Source of the DNA: Cymodocea nodosa
Taxonomy: Eukaryota > Streptophyta > Magnoliopsida > Alismatales > Cymodoceaceae
Assembly: GCA_036874045.1 (NCBI GenBank)
Contig: CM072345.1
Location: 6,535,501-6,599,500 of the forward strand
DNA: 64,000 nt
Reading direction: 5' to 3'
Part shown: positions 1 through 12,420 of the stretch, piece by piece
Numbering within the stretch: the first letter of the stretch is position 1
Layout: each line of letters begins with the position of its first letter
Notes under the pieces: model-generated
The model's database searches: none
Told to the model about the DNA's origin: nothing
What the model saw: the letters and a program-made list of their open reading frames with translations, nothing else
Position numbers and translations under genes: made by a program

Positions 1-941
1 TCATTTTCTTTCCTTTTGCTCAACTTCTGTATCTCTTCTTCTCTAGTTGTCGAATTTCCTAGACTTCTTATATTGCAGCTCTTTTTCTAAAATTGCTTGG
101 AATTCAAACTTCTTCTGATGTTGGAGAATGTTTCTAGTTTTGAATATTCTGAGTTGAATATTCTGACTTGGTATTTGAGATTGGGATGATCGTAATATAG
201 CTCGTACCCTCTATTTATAGTAGTCGAACTATGATTTCATGTTCAGCATGTTCATCTACTTAATCTATAATTCATAATCCCACATACTAATTTCAAATTC
301 AAATTATCCACGATTTCCATTGTCTTTTTGAATTTCCACTATGTCCACTTCTTATTTTGAATTTTCACTATCTCCACTATCATTTTGAATATCCATGATC
401 TTATATCGTAGATCTATCAAAACTTTTTATCTTCCTAAAGATTTGTAGAATATCTTCTAAGTTACCACTTTAGTCAAACACTTATCCTTTAAGTCTTGTA
501 AAAACTCGAACATTTATTTGTAACTCTTCAAGTTTTTAACTAAAATAAGAAAACTTATCTGTTCATTAGTCACTTTATAAAATTTGAATAGTTATCCATC
601 CATGCGTATAAAAACTCAAACAGTTATCTAACTCTTCGATTGTCATTACCAAACATACATGAAAAATACATGAAAACTTAAAACATTAAAAACACACGTG
701 TAGATAACTTAACTATACGAGTTTTTAACATAACTCTTCGACTAAATCAAAACATTAACTATTCAAAAGTTTAACTATCCAAAAATTTTAACTGTCGAAA
801 GTTAACTATCTAGAATTTAAATGAAACTTTCTAATAACTTGTCAATATTTAATTACATGACTATTATACTTAGAAAAATATTATTTAGACTTATTTATAA
901 ACTTTAATAAAATATTCATCATCAAAACAAAATTCCTAACA
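1..941 (-). mobile_element. LTR of Sirevirus-type Copia family A, partial
   Basis: This stretch is the reverse complement of the LTRs at 32868-34031 and 43203-44072. The element-start end reads TGTTAGGAATTTTG on the minus strand and stops at 941; the other end lies left of the window, so about 220 bp are missing. No polypurine tract lies right of 941, where a 3' LTR in this orientation would have one. It is therefore a solo LTR or the 5' LTR of an element left of the window. It contains dyad motifs such as TAACTCTTCGA (629-639 and 732-742). Family assignment is firm by eye; solo versus 5' LTR is open. Confidence 0.9.
211..220 (-). promoter_or_regulatory. TATA box of the family A LTR
   Basis: The minus strand reads CTATAAATAG, a canonical plant TATA box, inside the LTR. 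At the same place both LTRs of element A (32868-44072) read CTACTAATA, having lost part of the box. This copy may therefore retain the ancestral promoter. Confidence 0.7.
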
Positions 942-1500
942 AGCATAAGTCTATAGATTTGTTCGTTGAGTTCTCTATGACTCAATAATGATTGTCGTTG
1001 AGTTAAGTAATAACTTAATGAGGTGAGAGGCTTAATTAGTAAAACACTACACCTGTTTAAAAGTAACCTAGAAATTGATTCTATATCACTCCCTATTATT
1101 CGACCAATTCTTGCACAATTTTACAATTGATATTGTGCACTTATAGTAATTTAAATGAATGAATTTAATTAATTTGAATCTCATTTAGGAATTGTTTGTA
1201 TCTTAAGAAAACTAGTTTAAACACAAGACAAGTTTATAACATCCTAAAATCATAAAACATTAGATTTTGTTTTATAGCATATAAGATGTTGTGTGAGTTT
1301 ATTATTTGAAGTATGATATATGCGTATACTCGTAGATTTATTAGACTTGAAGTTAGTCTACGTGAATTTTATAATTTTCAAAAATAATATTTAATAACGG
1401 TGAGAATAATATTTAAAATGAAAAAGAAAATACTACATAGAAATAAATAAAAAAATATCTAAATCTAAAAGAAAAATTGAAATTTAACAAGAAAAAGACC
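942..1500. other. AT-rich interval without a gene
   Basis: No coding signal. At 963-1023 there are three pieces of the TCGTTGAGTTA / TAACTCAACGA dyad type seen in the LTRs of elements C and D, so this may be a worn LTR fragment. The rest is low-complexity AT-rich DNA. Confidence 0.5.
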
Positions 1501-2530
1501 TGCGCAAAGAACTCGTTCTTATTTGCACGGATGTTCATGCGTCGCAATCCGTAGGCTTTCCCGTCGATTCCAGTTAGGGTGACAGTGGCGGTGGAGGTTT
1601 GTGGCAGCGCCAGATATTAGGGTTTCGGCAAAGGAGGAAGAAGAAAGGAGAATCGAAAAAAAAAAAAATGATAACAATAATGAAATAAGTAAATAAATCG
1701 TGAAGTCTAGAATTTCTAATGAAAGGCCAGACTTTCCGGTGGGTGGACGATTGCGAACGATGCTCTGCGATGGTTGGGCCAACACGCAATCAGGTAATTA
1801 GTTAGACGGTTGCATGCGACGCTTTGTCTCAACGGGCGGTCAAGCGAACGCGCAATGATCAATCTCGACGAACGACCATCTGGACGAACGTGCGATACTC
1901 AATTTTGGCGACGTAGTGCGACGCTCAATCCTAGCAAATGGTTGGGTGGTGGTGCTAGGTTTCCGGTAGGTGTGCTGTGATAGTCACCCTCGACAGCATG
2001 CCGTCGTGGCGATCAGTCTCGACAAGAGATCAGGTAGTGGCATGATGCTTGGTCTTAGCAAATGGTCGGGCAGCGATCCTAGGGTTCTGGTGGTGCACGG
2101 CGGTGGATGGCAGATGATAGTGAACCTCGCCGGAGAAGACAGGGACGAAGAAATAAAGAAAAAAGAAAAGAAAGAAAATCAAAAAGGGAAAATAAAATAA
2201 AAATGATGATATAATAATAAGAGGAATGATAGAAAGGGGTGGAGAAGAAATTAAAAAAGGGAAATGGGCTTGGCCCATCTGGACTTATAACCCAGGCCTA
2301 TGGAAAACACCAATAAAATAAGAAGAAAAGAAAGAAAAGGAGGAGATGGGCTTGGCGCATATGAACTTGTAACCCAAGCCTGTGGAAAACATAAAAAAAA
2401 TAAAAATAAAAAATAAAAATGAAATGAAATTTGGGCTTATTGGACTGGGTGGAATATATATATATATATATATATAAGCAACAATGCATATGCAAAGGAA
2501 ATGGGTGAAAAAAGAGAGAAAGGAATTTGA
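1501..2530. other. Unassigned GC-richer segment followed by an A-rich, partly duplicated stretch
   Basis: 1501-2130 is richer in GC than its surroundings and contains repeated phrases such as GACGCTCAATC and TCTCGAC. No protein domain is recognisable in any frame. It passes into an A-rich stretch. There, about 45 bp centred on GGGCTTGG (starting 2261) recurs with changes about 82 bp further on (starting 2343). A (TA)n run lies at about 2454-2475. A similar plan (GC-rich, then A-rich, then GGCCCAT) is seen at 10.9-12.6 kb, suggesting two relatives of one repeat family. Function unknown. Confidence 0.35.
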
Positions 2531-2555
2531 TGGGCTAAGTTAAATGATGAAGCCC

Positions 2556-3060
2556 AAATCCCTAAATGCCCTCATAGTATCAAAATACTCTCATGAGTAC
2601 CAAATTATCAAAATGCCCTCATTATGAGCACAAATTCCCTCATGAGTTCTAAATTCCCAAGAATGCCTTAATGAGCCTTGAATTACTAAAATACCCTCAT
2701 GAGCCTCAAAATTACTAAAATGACCTCATGAGTTTTGAACTACCAAAATATCCTATATGAACTTCAAAAATTACCCAAATGCCCCTTTGAACTAGAAAAA
2801 TACCAAGCCATCCATTTGGGCCCCCTAAGTACCTAACATACCTTCATGGCTCCTAAATTACCAAAATACCCCTCTAGGCTCATAAACTACAAAAGTCACT
2901 CTTATTTGGTCTTGAACTACCAAAATGCTCATGAGGACTTCCAAATGACCCATGTGTACCCAAATTACCTAAACATTCCTAATGCATGCTTAAATGACCA
3001 AAATACCCATGTATGCACTAAAATAAATAAAAAATGCTCATGGAGATTATCCTAAAATAT
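2556..3060. repeat. Degenerate minisatellite, unit about 33 bp
   Basis: At least a dozen imperfect copies of a unit of the form CCCTCATGAG, then about 5 bp, then AAATTACCAAAATG follow one another. Early copies are the most regular; later copies have substitutions and small indels. Open frames across it are repeat-derived and should not be read as genes. Confidence 0.75.
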
Positions 3061-5395
3061 TTGAAATTAAAAAAGTGCTTCTAGATACAAGTGTAAATTA
3101 TCTAAAAATGTTAAATACTCCTTAAAATGAACATAAATTCTTTTCTATATTATTTCGTTATGATTTTAAATTGTACTATATCTTTGTGTATTTTATATTG
3201 TGTGTACTTGATGTAATTGACATGATGTAAATAAGACATCTTTTATTAAAATGTGTAAGATGTAGAATCATAAGTTAATCCTTAAGATATCTCATATATT
3301 ATTAATGATTGTAACGTATAAAAAACCTACACAAACATTTCTTAATTTATCTTTTCTCTCTTCAACTATTATAAGAAGGTGGAATGCTAAAAGGTGGAAA
3401 CAGGAATAGAGCTAAGAATAGAGTTTAAAAGTGTGGACTCTTGCACGAGAGGGAAATTTACCATAGCAAACCTACAACTTATTTGCAATTTTGTTTATAA
3501 CTTTAGTTCAATGATTAACGGAGTTTTTTTGTAATAGACAGTTTCAAGTAAGTTAGCAGTAGATTTTGAGTTTTGCAATCTAAAATATTTCAAAAAGAAT
3601 CAATATTATCATTTTCTACATGAATTTTAACTGGGGAAAACTTACTGAAATTTATTTTATGTCTAGAGATTGATTGAAAGAGACAAAAGATACGTTTAAA
3701 ATTAATTACATTTTGAGATGAGTGTTCTAAGAAGAAGATAGAATGGCAAATAAATGATATGTGGACCATTATTTGTGAAGACTATACCTCTTATGATTCT
3801 TTTAATTGCAGTACAATACTTAGAAGTTGAAAACAAATTGATGGTCCCTGAACTTTTGGCATTGCTGACAAGGAATCACGAGAGGATAAGTCACTAAATG
3901 CTAGACATGTACCGTTCTCTCTTGGATTTTCAGAGGAAAATCTCAGGAAATCCAAAGAAGCCATGGATTTTCTGGCTACCCATGAGTGCCTCACGTTAAC
4001 TTATTCCACCCAAGAATAAATTTGAAACGAGTATTCGCACCAAAGAACTGTGCTCCATCTATTAATATGTGAAGGTCGAGTTGGGTTGTGCGTCGGCATG
4101 CAGTTAAGTGACCCTGACTTTCTTTTCCCACAACGGTAGTGTTTTTTTCATTACTTTTAAGGTTTAAACTTTGAAGAAAATCTGAAATTATTAATCAAAA
4201 AAATGTATAATAAGTTAGAATTTCACATAATATCACTAAAATAAGTTTACATACATCTACTTGTAGATATTTATAGATATTTACGTAAACCACAAGTAAG
4301 AGAGAGAGAGTTAGAAATAGTCATATATTATTTATTTAAAATGGAGATTGAACTTAGGCAAGAAGAAAATGTGAAATTTTAAATAAAAGTAATAGATAAT
4401 GAGTTATAATTTCAAGTGTTTTAGTTAACTGATTGTTTGTTACGGTTGATTACCTTTAGGGTACAGGTTTATCGGTAGCGTCCATGATGACGATCACGCA
4501 TACCTTGGAAGTTCACACAGAGGATCTTATAAATGAGGTGTTGCCTTTCGATCCTGTAAACATGTGCTGGTGTCCCTCCGCAAGGAGGCATAGCCATCAG
4601 CACTAGCCTGCCATTTGCCATCAGCAAAACCAACCATTACAATTGCCATGATTTCCCTCACTCCATGACCAGCAATTGCCTGCTTGGCACATTCATGTTG
4701 CTCTCTTCCCAAACACGGGTAATGGTGGAGAAGACCAGTGAAGGAAGGGAAGGGAAAGGAAGAAGAAATATTGATTCTTAAGCCAAGAAACAATGAGGAG
4801 AAGGCATGTAGCAAGCAACTAATCAAAAACATTTTAAATTTGGGAGGAGATGTTCTCATTGCATTTGATAAATTATTGAAGTCTGCAGTGGAAAGCAAGC
4901 TCAAAGAGTCTAGCTTGGTGGTTTCTTTTGCCTGGATTGGTTTTTCTTTTTTTGCTGGATAAAATTTTTTATTTCTTTCTACAGTGGAAAATGGTTGTCG
5001 TTTGACAGAAACCCAATAGCAAAAAAATGGTTTTAATTAAGACTAATGACAATTATATAAAATCAGCCAAGGAAAATCCTCCTCGAGTAGAACTACGTAT
5101 ATATATTTAACAAAATTATGCATATCTTGGAACAAGGAAATTCTTGAAAAGGTGCCTATGTATGTATGTATGTATAAATATATATATACACGCACACACA
5201 CACACCATCAAAACAATGGGATTGATATATATATTGCTTGTTTTTGTTTCATTGCCCAATTAAGAATCGAACGTTGGTGTCAAAATAATATTGTGTAAAT
5301 TAAAGAGAAATGAAGAAGAAAACAGGGAACCCAAATCATGCATGCAGACGATGTACCTTGTTGAACACCAGGGTTGCTAAGAGAGCATATCAGAA
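3061..5395. other. Interval without an assignable gene
   Basis: Mostly AT-rich DNA. At 3810-3897 (+) a short open stretch follows a TTGCAG acceptor-like site and could be a decayed exon, but I recognise no family. 4450-4960 is somewhat GC-richer, with short open frames on both strands and no motif. (GA)n sits near 4300 and (CA)n near 5190. This interval lies downstream of the minus-strand MIR393 and may include the 3' part of its primary transcript. Confidence 0.35.
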
Positions 5396-5399
5396 GGGA

Positions 5400-5545
5400 G
5401 GGAGTGATCGAATAAGTGGAGGCTGCCGGGGAATTCCAAAGGGATAGCATGACCCAACACCATCACATAAGGGCAAGACCGAGAGAGAGAGGCCTTGGAT
5501 CAATGCGATCCCTTTGGAATCCTCCAACAACTGACCAAGCGGACG
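5400..5545 (-). ncRNA. MIR393: MIR393 microRNA precursor hairpin
   Basis: On the minus strand the 5' arm carries the conserved miR393 sequence beginning TCCAAAGGGATCGC (5497-5518). The 3' arm carries a matching passenger sequence ending CCCTTTGGAATT (5432-5453). The two arms pair over about 20 bp with the few mismatches usual for this family, around a loop of about 43 nt. Seen: both arms and their complementarity. Known for the family: miR393 guides cleavage of transcripts for the TIR1/AFB auxin-receptor F-box proteins and sets off secondary siRNAs. The short open frame across the hairpin is incidental. The locus sits in unique sequence between repeats; the primary transcript ends and promoter are not clear. 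Confidence 0.93.
5497..5518 (-). ncRNA. MIR393: Mature miR393-5p
   Basis: This 22-nt sequence appears identical to the widely conserved plant miR393-5p as I know it. It lies on the 5' arm of the hairpin. The passenger strand is at 5432-5453, giving a duplex with 3' overhangs consistent with Dicer-like processing. Confidence 0.92.
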
Positions 5546-8500
5546 ATCGATGGACATGAAGAACCAAAACCAGGTCATCTTCTTTCATCATCATCTTCTT
5601 GTTCTTCTTCTGCAGTGAAAGGTGGGAGGGGGATAGCCATATTTAACCGAGGCTAGCTATAAAGGAGAAGGAGAGCAGCACGATAATTAAGAATCCAGGC
5701 AACAAAAGGAGAGAAGGGCAAGTGGGATATGTTTGCCTTCACGTCCTGCTGTCACATATTCTCCAGGTGGTGCGGTGGGTCTGGTCTGCATGACATATTG
5801 GCTTTTGATGCCCCCACCATTCGAAGTAGCTTGTCTTTCTTGTGCTGTTTGTCTTTATTATTATTAAAATTTAAAAATAATATTGTTTACTCGAAAATAT
5901 ATTATAAGAGTAGAGAAAATCGATTATATTATTTTACACATACATTTACCTTCTTTCCTTTTTACCAAGTGAGAGTATCTTGAAGAGAAAAAGAAAGACC
6001 AAGAAGAGATGTATAAGTAGGAAACATCCTTTTTATTGCTTTACTTCTTTCCAACAATCAACATGTACATACTGGGTTGAACTTTACCATCCATTAGTTG
6101 ATTTCCCACTGGCTTCCGATCAGTCTAACTTGCCATGTTTGTAGTATTGGATGCCAACAACGAGGGAGGAGAGATGGGTAGAACCCAAGAAGAATAAAGA
6201 AATATATATATATAAGCATCAATGGACTCATTGGTGCCCATTTACTTTACTTGTTTGGTTATTGTTGAGGGTCGCTTTCTTGTACATGTATTCCTACCAA
6301 GAGGAATAAATTTTAGTTCAAATATACATAGAGAATATGCCCTCCATAGACCCTCTTAGCATTCTCTGAAACCTGTTCCACAAGTTAACTATTTATTATT
6401 TTTGAAAGGTTACACTCACTCACTTGTGCCCCCTATCAATGGGATAGTGTAGTTTTTATCCTACCATATTTCAATGCAAAGAGTCTTAAATATTATCTTC
6501 ATCAAAAAATTACTTATTTATCCCTTAGTTCGCAATACATTGAAGGCACAAAAATTTTCATTCCTTTCGACAAAATAAAACTGAAGATTAATTTGACTAT
6601 ATACATATATATATATGTGTAGTTAAGCTCCTACAACACTAAGATTTAGATGGGTGTGAGAGAGAGAGAGGAAAACAAGATACCTTTACTTGATATATGA
6701 TAAGGTATCGAATAGTGGTAGGGATCCTTGTATAGGGGCTTTAAAATCAATCCTACAATGGACCTTATTATAAATGACCTTAAAATGATACTTGAATGAC
6801 ACTCAAAATTTTAAGTCAAAGGAATAATTTTTACCAAGCATGTAAATGAGTGAGTTTATATCCATTATATGTTCTAGTGAAAGTTAAAACTCCAAATTAA
6901 TTGACAGTGAATAGAAGATCTTCTTTCATATAAAGTTAAAACCTCTATTTTTTGTATCGACGTAGTACTTTGTTATAATACACCTCCTCACTTGTGTTTT
7001 TTTCTTTTTCTATACTTAAAAGTGTCTCACAATGAAAATTGACTTTAATGCTAATTGAAAGTTCAATTCAAACGCAATTGCTAATTAATTAAAGGTCTTC
7101 CTTCATATAATGTTAGATTTTCCATCTTTTGTATCAATGTATAACTTTGTCTCCTTTTTTCAAGAAAGAAAATCTTGAATTTTAAATTTGAACGAAAATA
7201 CAATCATATGATTATATATAGAATAAATTTGGAATAGGAAAAGGGACCATGGCTGGCTTGAGGTTCACAGGAGCTTCCACATTTTCCCTGCTCATGACAT
7301 GACTTGCGGGAGTCTTCTTCTGTTTAGAAGCGTGGTCTCGCACTCAAACCATGTCTCCAAAATGGATCGACAAGAGGCAGGCAAACGAGAAGACAAGAGA
7401 AGAGAAGAGAAGAGAGGACAGGAGAGGAGGTCACCATCACTTGCATCCCACCTTTTCCCTCAAGATATGTGCAAAAGGTCCTCCATTTTTTACGTAGAGA
7501 TCAAGCCAAACAACACCACCTAATGAGCTTGAACGCGCTTTTCCAAACTGCACTTTTCCTTTTGTTCAAGGCAACCAATCTTCTTCCTTCATTCATTTCT
7601 GTGGGTAGAGGATGGGAATGGTTGATTTGTATGTGTTTGATTTCTTTACGATTTGATTAATGCTTAGGCAATCATAACTCGAATATCTAGATTAGAATAA
7701 TATACAGATCTATTAAAAATATAAGTATTTTTAAATTTTATTTTTTCCAAAATATGGTTTTTAGTAATATATTTCTCTTCAAATAATTTAGTTTGTTTGA
7801 CTTTTAAGAAAAAAATATTTTGAAACTATATTTTCTCAAAACTCAACAAAGTTGAACCAATCGAACAAGATCATATAACTCTTCACTACAATTCTCCTCC
7901 TATGATAAGGGTCCATTTTATATGCTAGTTAGATTATTTAAACATGGAGTTCATTTTTCTTGTAGTCACTTGCTATATTTTTCGTTATAGATGTTTAAAA
8001 TGATATATCAAATTTAATTTCAACATATTATTTTATAATATTAGATAGATGATTCATGAAAAAACTAGTAACATGATTAGATGTGGTGAGGCAACGGCAA
8101 CTGCGTGATTTATGGGAGGAACAAAATGATATATCGAAAATGAATTCAATATATTATTTTTGAAAAATAACAACAAAAAATATTGTAAGTGCCTATATTT
8201 ACATTTTTCTTTTAAACATACTTTACTGTTGTAATTTTGACTTTAAGACATCACTACATAATTTTGTAACCTTTGTCAATATTTTCTTTATTATGATTTA
8301 TTATTAGATACATAAAGAGTATTTTGTGATGAATCTTGAATATTGTGTTTCCCTTGTTAACATTTGATGTGTGAATGTTGCGTATCAACCTATTAGTTGT
8401 TACTGTACTATAAATAGGGTTTTACATATATATGTTATGATTGTATGTGATTACTATTTATCTAATAAAAACCCTAATATTTAATGTACATATATTTATA

Positions 8501-9470
8501 TATATCAAAAATTTAGTCTCACCACTATATGGAGTGGAAGACTTGTAAAATGAGTAACCCTTAATCAGTAGATCTTGAGATCCACCCAAGTTATCAATCC
8601 TTATCAGATCTATTTACTATATCCAAGAGCCCAAAAGAGAAGTAGTTATTCTTAAGCAAGTTTGGAAATTATAGGCAAACTTTAGACAAATATTCGCTCA
8701 AATCAAATCACGAGTATAAAACCCTAGGCAAACCTTGTTCACCACTACATAATCTTGAACCTCGTTGGCGTTTAAACTCATCAACTCTTACGCAATCGTT
8801 CCTAATTTGGCAAATGGCATATTGAGATCTAACGACTATGCTCTTTTCATTATTTTCGACAAATCAAAACTCTCTAATTACAAGATTATTGGAGAGTAAC
8901 AGATAACTACAACAACATAAATATAACATACTCATAAGGTACAAAAGAACAAACTTTCTCCATCGCTCTAAATCCGATCTTCTCCACGCTTTCAGATTTA
9001 AACTTTGAATCAGAGGTCATTTATATTGAAATTACAATTCAAAATCAATTAATAATGAATAAAAAGATTCTTCATATATTAATCTAAATTTAATCCTTAC
9101 ACTTACGCTAACTGATTTGAGACTACTTCAACAGTTAAGATAACCTAGACGCCACCATGACACCATTAGTCGTAAAAAGCACTGTAATCGATCGATTTGT
9201 AAACGTGAAGCATTTTTGCTAATAATGCCTGTGTAAATACTTGCACCAAGTGTCATAGCTGCGTAATTGGTATTTTGTTTTACTTGGTGAAAGGGAGACA
9301 TGAGATTTTCGGATTTTTTTACTGGTTTTCGAATTAGCGATGTCTAAGCAATGAGAAGATATTCTCGCCACTCAAATGTACTATTTTGTATCTGAGAACT
9401 ACCATTGTCAAAAGAAAATAAACTAGTGGAAAGTTTATTTGATAAAGAAATAATGTTAAAATTTTTACAG
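5546..9470. other. Non-repetitive-looking interval without a recognised gene
   Basis: This lies upstream of MIR393 on its strand and should include its promoter. I cannot fix a start site: TTAAATAT near 5640-5650 on the minus strand is the only nearby TATA-like string. Further on are (TA)n runs (6202-6212, 6606-6617), a purine-rich GAAGA run (7389-7425), and AT-rich DNA. Short open frames at 7299-7660 and elsewhere have no domains or codon pattern that I trust. Confidence 0.4.
8408..8419 (+). promoter_or_regulatory. Possible TATA box
   Basis: CTATAAATAGGG matches the strong plant/LTR TATA form. No gene or LTR end could be attached to it, so it may be the promoter of a worn LTR or chance. Confidence 0.25.
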
Positions 9471-10150
9471 GTTGCAGTGCCTATTTCAAATCAGAACCTG
9501 TGAAATGCAAACCAAAAGACAACCGACGGCAGCTAACAACCACATTGATGGAGAGGACGAGGAGAGCACCAAATTGTTGCTGGTGGAAAACAACAGGAGG
9601 CAGAACAGGTGGAGACCCACAAGGACAAGGAGGGAAAGGCAGGTTGGCGGTACTCAAAACTGAACGAGTCCACATCTGTGTTCCCACAGGACAGGGCCAT
9701 GTGAGATGGGAAGGATCAAAACGACCCATGGCCAGGTTTATTCACGTACAATAATTTTACTTCTTCTTTTTCCAAGGGGCAATGGTTGAGGATTGCCCCC
9801 ACCTTGCAGGGTCACTTGGGGATCGGATCCGTGACGCGCCTGCTCTCACTTGCCCCCTTGATCCGCTACGTGTGGGGCTCTCTTTGAAAGGTACTACAAC
9901 CAGAAAATGGCTCACAATTGGCCTCCAGCTTTTCTCCTCTCCCTTCAAGCTCTCTTTCCAACCAACTCTTCCAAATGGCAAGGTGGAGAGACATGCGCTG
10001 TTGGCAAGCAGAGGCTCCCACGGCGACCTACCACCCCCTTATCAGTCCCAATGGGTGGTGGTACCTTCAACTGCCCCCAAAGCTTAAAAAAAGAAAAAGA
10101 AAAATAAAGAAAGAAAGAAAGAAACCACCACCAAGCAATGCTTGGTACTG
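9471..10150. other. GC-richer island, unassigned
   Basis: Base composition rises clearly above the flanks. Several overlapping open frames of 60-100 codons run on both strands, but none shows a familiar domain. ACGTG-type (ABRE/G-box-like) and GCCCCC-type strings occur, as in plant promoters and 5' leaders. It could be a promoter, a first exon or part of a repeat; the sequence does not decide. Confidence 0.3.
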
Positions 10151-12420
10151 ATTCCCCTGTGCACACTTTTAATGGGTTTGGTGCAACAGCTAATTTAAGG
10201 AGTGAATTGAAAGCACACAGAATGCACTGTCTATATTGACGGAGAGGAGACTTTTACCATTCTCTTTAGTCATGAGTTTAAACCCTTAGTTTCGTAATAT
10301 GTGGTAATCTCTTGACTTTGCAAAAAAAAAGAAAAAACACATACTCCAGATTCTAATGTATTAAAAAGAAATATCTGGTAAATTTTAAAAGGTAATGCCT
10401 TGATTCTAGTCTCTTAGTGAAAATATTCTTAAGCTGACATGATCATACCACTAAATGTATGGATTAAAGATAATAAATTCCCTCCATGACAATGTCTTAA
10501 ACATAATAGCAATCCCCCTCCTTTACATGCTTGGTTTTCTCGTGTTGGATTATTTGCAATGAAAATAATGTATTGTTTCTTACTTCACCGAGTAACTAAA
10601 TTAACCCCAACACATAATGTAGCAGTATCTTGACGTAGATTTTGATATTCTTTGTTACCTAAATATGATGTAGTGGTCTCTATGTGTACGTAACCGTGTC
10701 TTTTATATACTATAGTCCTTTACCAGGAGCCTCTTTGACATAAGAAACTTGCAAGTCCTCTTGCCAACGTACCATCCTTAGTCTTCTCATGCATAAACTA
10801 AATGAGTACTCAGTGGTATAAGCGATGTCTTAATGTGTAAATATCAAATATATTAGTTTTCTTTGTGTTAACAACATTTATACATATATATATATATATG
10901 TATATAATCGGAAGGCCGATGGATGGATGGAATGACATAGCTTTTTGGTTGGTCACGTCCCTTCTCCACGCCCGACGCTGCTACCATCTTCACCGTCTGC
11001 CTAACAACCTCCTCTGCTGCACGTCACCACGCGAATTGCGTGAGTAATGCTCCAGTCAATCCTCTATTACATCGCACGATCAATGGTTAACCCCTTCCTC
11101 TGCTGAACCTTCCCCAAAATTTCACAAACGACTGGTCGAAGTTGGAGATTGCAAGTCGCCTTCCCCAAACCTGGTATGCCACGCGCACTCCAAATCAATG
11201 CCAGTTGTGCTGTGCTTTCCATTTCGGCATCGAAGGTTCTAGAGATGAGATTAGCTACAAAAGCCTTGCCTCCTCTACACGCTTTCAGACAACCTTCAAG
11301 CTCTTGGACTTCTTGGATGATCTTCGAACGGCCCTCCCTCTCAGTAACCCATGCTTCCTAAATCTCCTCAACTTCGGTCCTTCCCCTGCAAGTTTTCTCT
11401 CCTTCACAACCTAGCTTCCTGCTCGCCACCACAGTTGTCCTGTAATCTTGAAACCCAATCTCACTCTCACATTTTCCCACACCCTTTTGGCAACCTTCAA
11501 CCTCCGAAACCCAAATGCATCTCTGTCCGCTGAACCTAGTTGCAACTTCAACGATTATGGCTTTCCACACCTTCATTGATGCAGACTCCCATTCGTGACA
11601 TAGAAGGTGGGTGAAAGGTCTGCAACTTTCTTCCAATTGCCTTAAGCTCCATTCACACAAACCTCTACCCAGATCCCTTAGTATGATCCCAGCACATCCG
11701 TGCAGTCTATGTCGTTTGATTAACAAGAACCCAATTCTCGATCTCAAACCTCACTCACGTAAACAATCCATCTGCACCCCTTGGCATGGTCTTGGTATGG
11801 TCTCTGTGTGAAGCCACTGTCCTCGTCGTGTAGACAACTTGCTTGGACCCATAAGCGTGGTCCCAGCATGTTTGTGCAGAACCCGCTATCCTCGCCTACG
11901 CGAGCATCTGCCTAGGTCCTTGTCATGATTCTCGTTTTGTTCGTGTATGGAAGCCAAACCTCAACTGAAGATCAGCTGCCGCCTCATGTCGTGGCTTGGA
12001 CAACGGGAGTGCACAATTGTTCGTGTGCATCTCTGAAAGAGCCACTCTCTTTCCTTGTAGATGTCTACGACTCCCCATCAACCCTAGCTTAGGTTGACAA
12101 TAACGGAAGCTTGTGACGTCGACTTTAACTTAGTTTGCACCTACCAGACCATCCAACGAACAAGCAGCCTCATGCAACAACTCACATCGATGCACGATTA
12201 GACGAGCATGCAATGCTCGACGATCTAATGACCAGTCTCTAGTGAATATCCAGTTGGATAGTCATCTCGTGACATCCCCCTTTCACACGTAGTTAGACGA
12301 ATGCTTTAAATCATTACCGACAGTAGTGTGATGGTTGGTCATATGAGCATCTGTGAGATGTCTGACAACAATGACGGAGCATCGACACCACTAAGAGTAG
12401 CGCATGGTGGTGCTCAGATG
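10151..12420. other. Unassigned interval with GC-rich second half
   Basis: 10151-10860 is AT-rich with no gene. A (TA)n run sits at about 10880-10903. From about 10900 to 12420 composition is GC-rich with many short frames (the longest about 130 codons, 11358-11747 minus) but no recognised domain. A degenerate tandem repeat is listed separately at 11672-11955. The plan resembles 1.5-2.5 kb, so I suspect a non-coding retroelement segment rather than a gene. Confidence 0.35.
11672..11955 (+). repeat. Degenerate tandem repeat, about 69-bp spacing
   Basis: Four related blocks begin near 11672, 11774, 11843 and 11912. The best-matching pair (first and third) shares the pattern CCNTNAGNNTGNTCCCAGCA followed by GTGCAG. 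The last three are spaced about 69 bp apart and the first is 102 bp away. The third block carries a CCTCGCC-type spacer. No function is evident. Confidence 0.45.

Noticed and set aside
4527..4962. Overlapping open frames (125 codons minus, 74 codons plus) as host genes
   Set aside because: No domain, no conserved motif, no splice or codon-use support; frames of this length are expected by chance in 64 kb.
5390..5578. 62-codon minus-strand frame as a small protein
   Set aside because: It lies across the MIR393 hairpin; the sequence constraint is explained by the microRNA.
7389..7425. GAAGA purine run as a regulatory or polypurine tract
   Set aside because: Simple-sequence run with no LTR next to it.
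5546..9470. tRNA genes
   Set aside because: I looked for paired A- and B-box patterns (TRGCNNAGY...GGTTCGANTCC) and saw none convincing here or elsewhere in the window; a tRNAscan run would settle it.
11358..11747. 129-codon minus-strand frame as a gene
   Set aside because: Lies in a GC-rich, repeat-bearing stretch where frames are long by composition; no recognisable domain.
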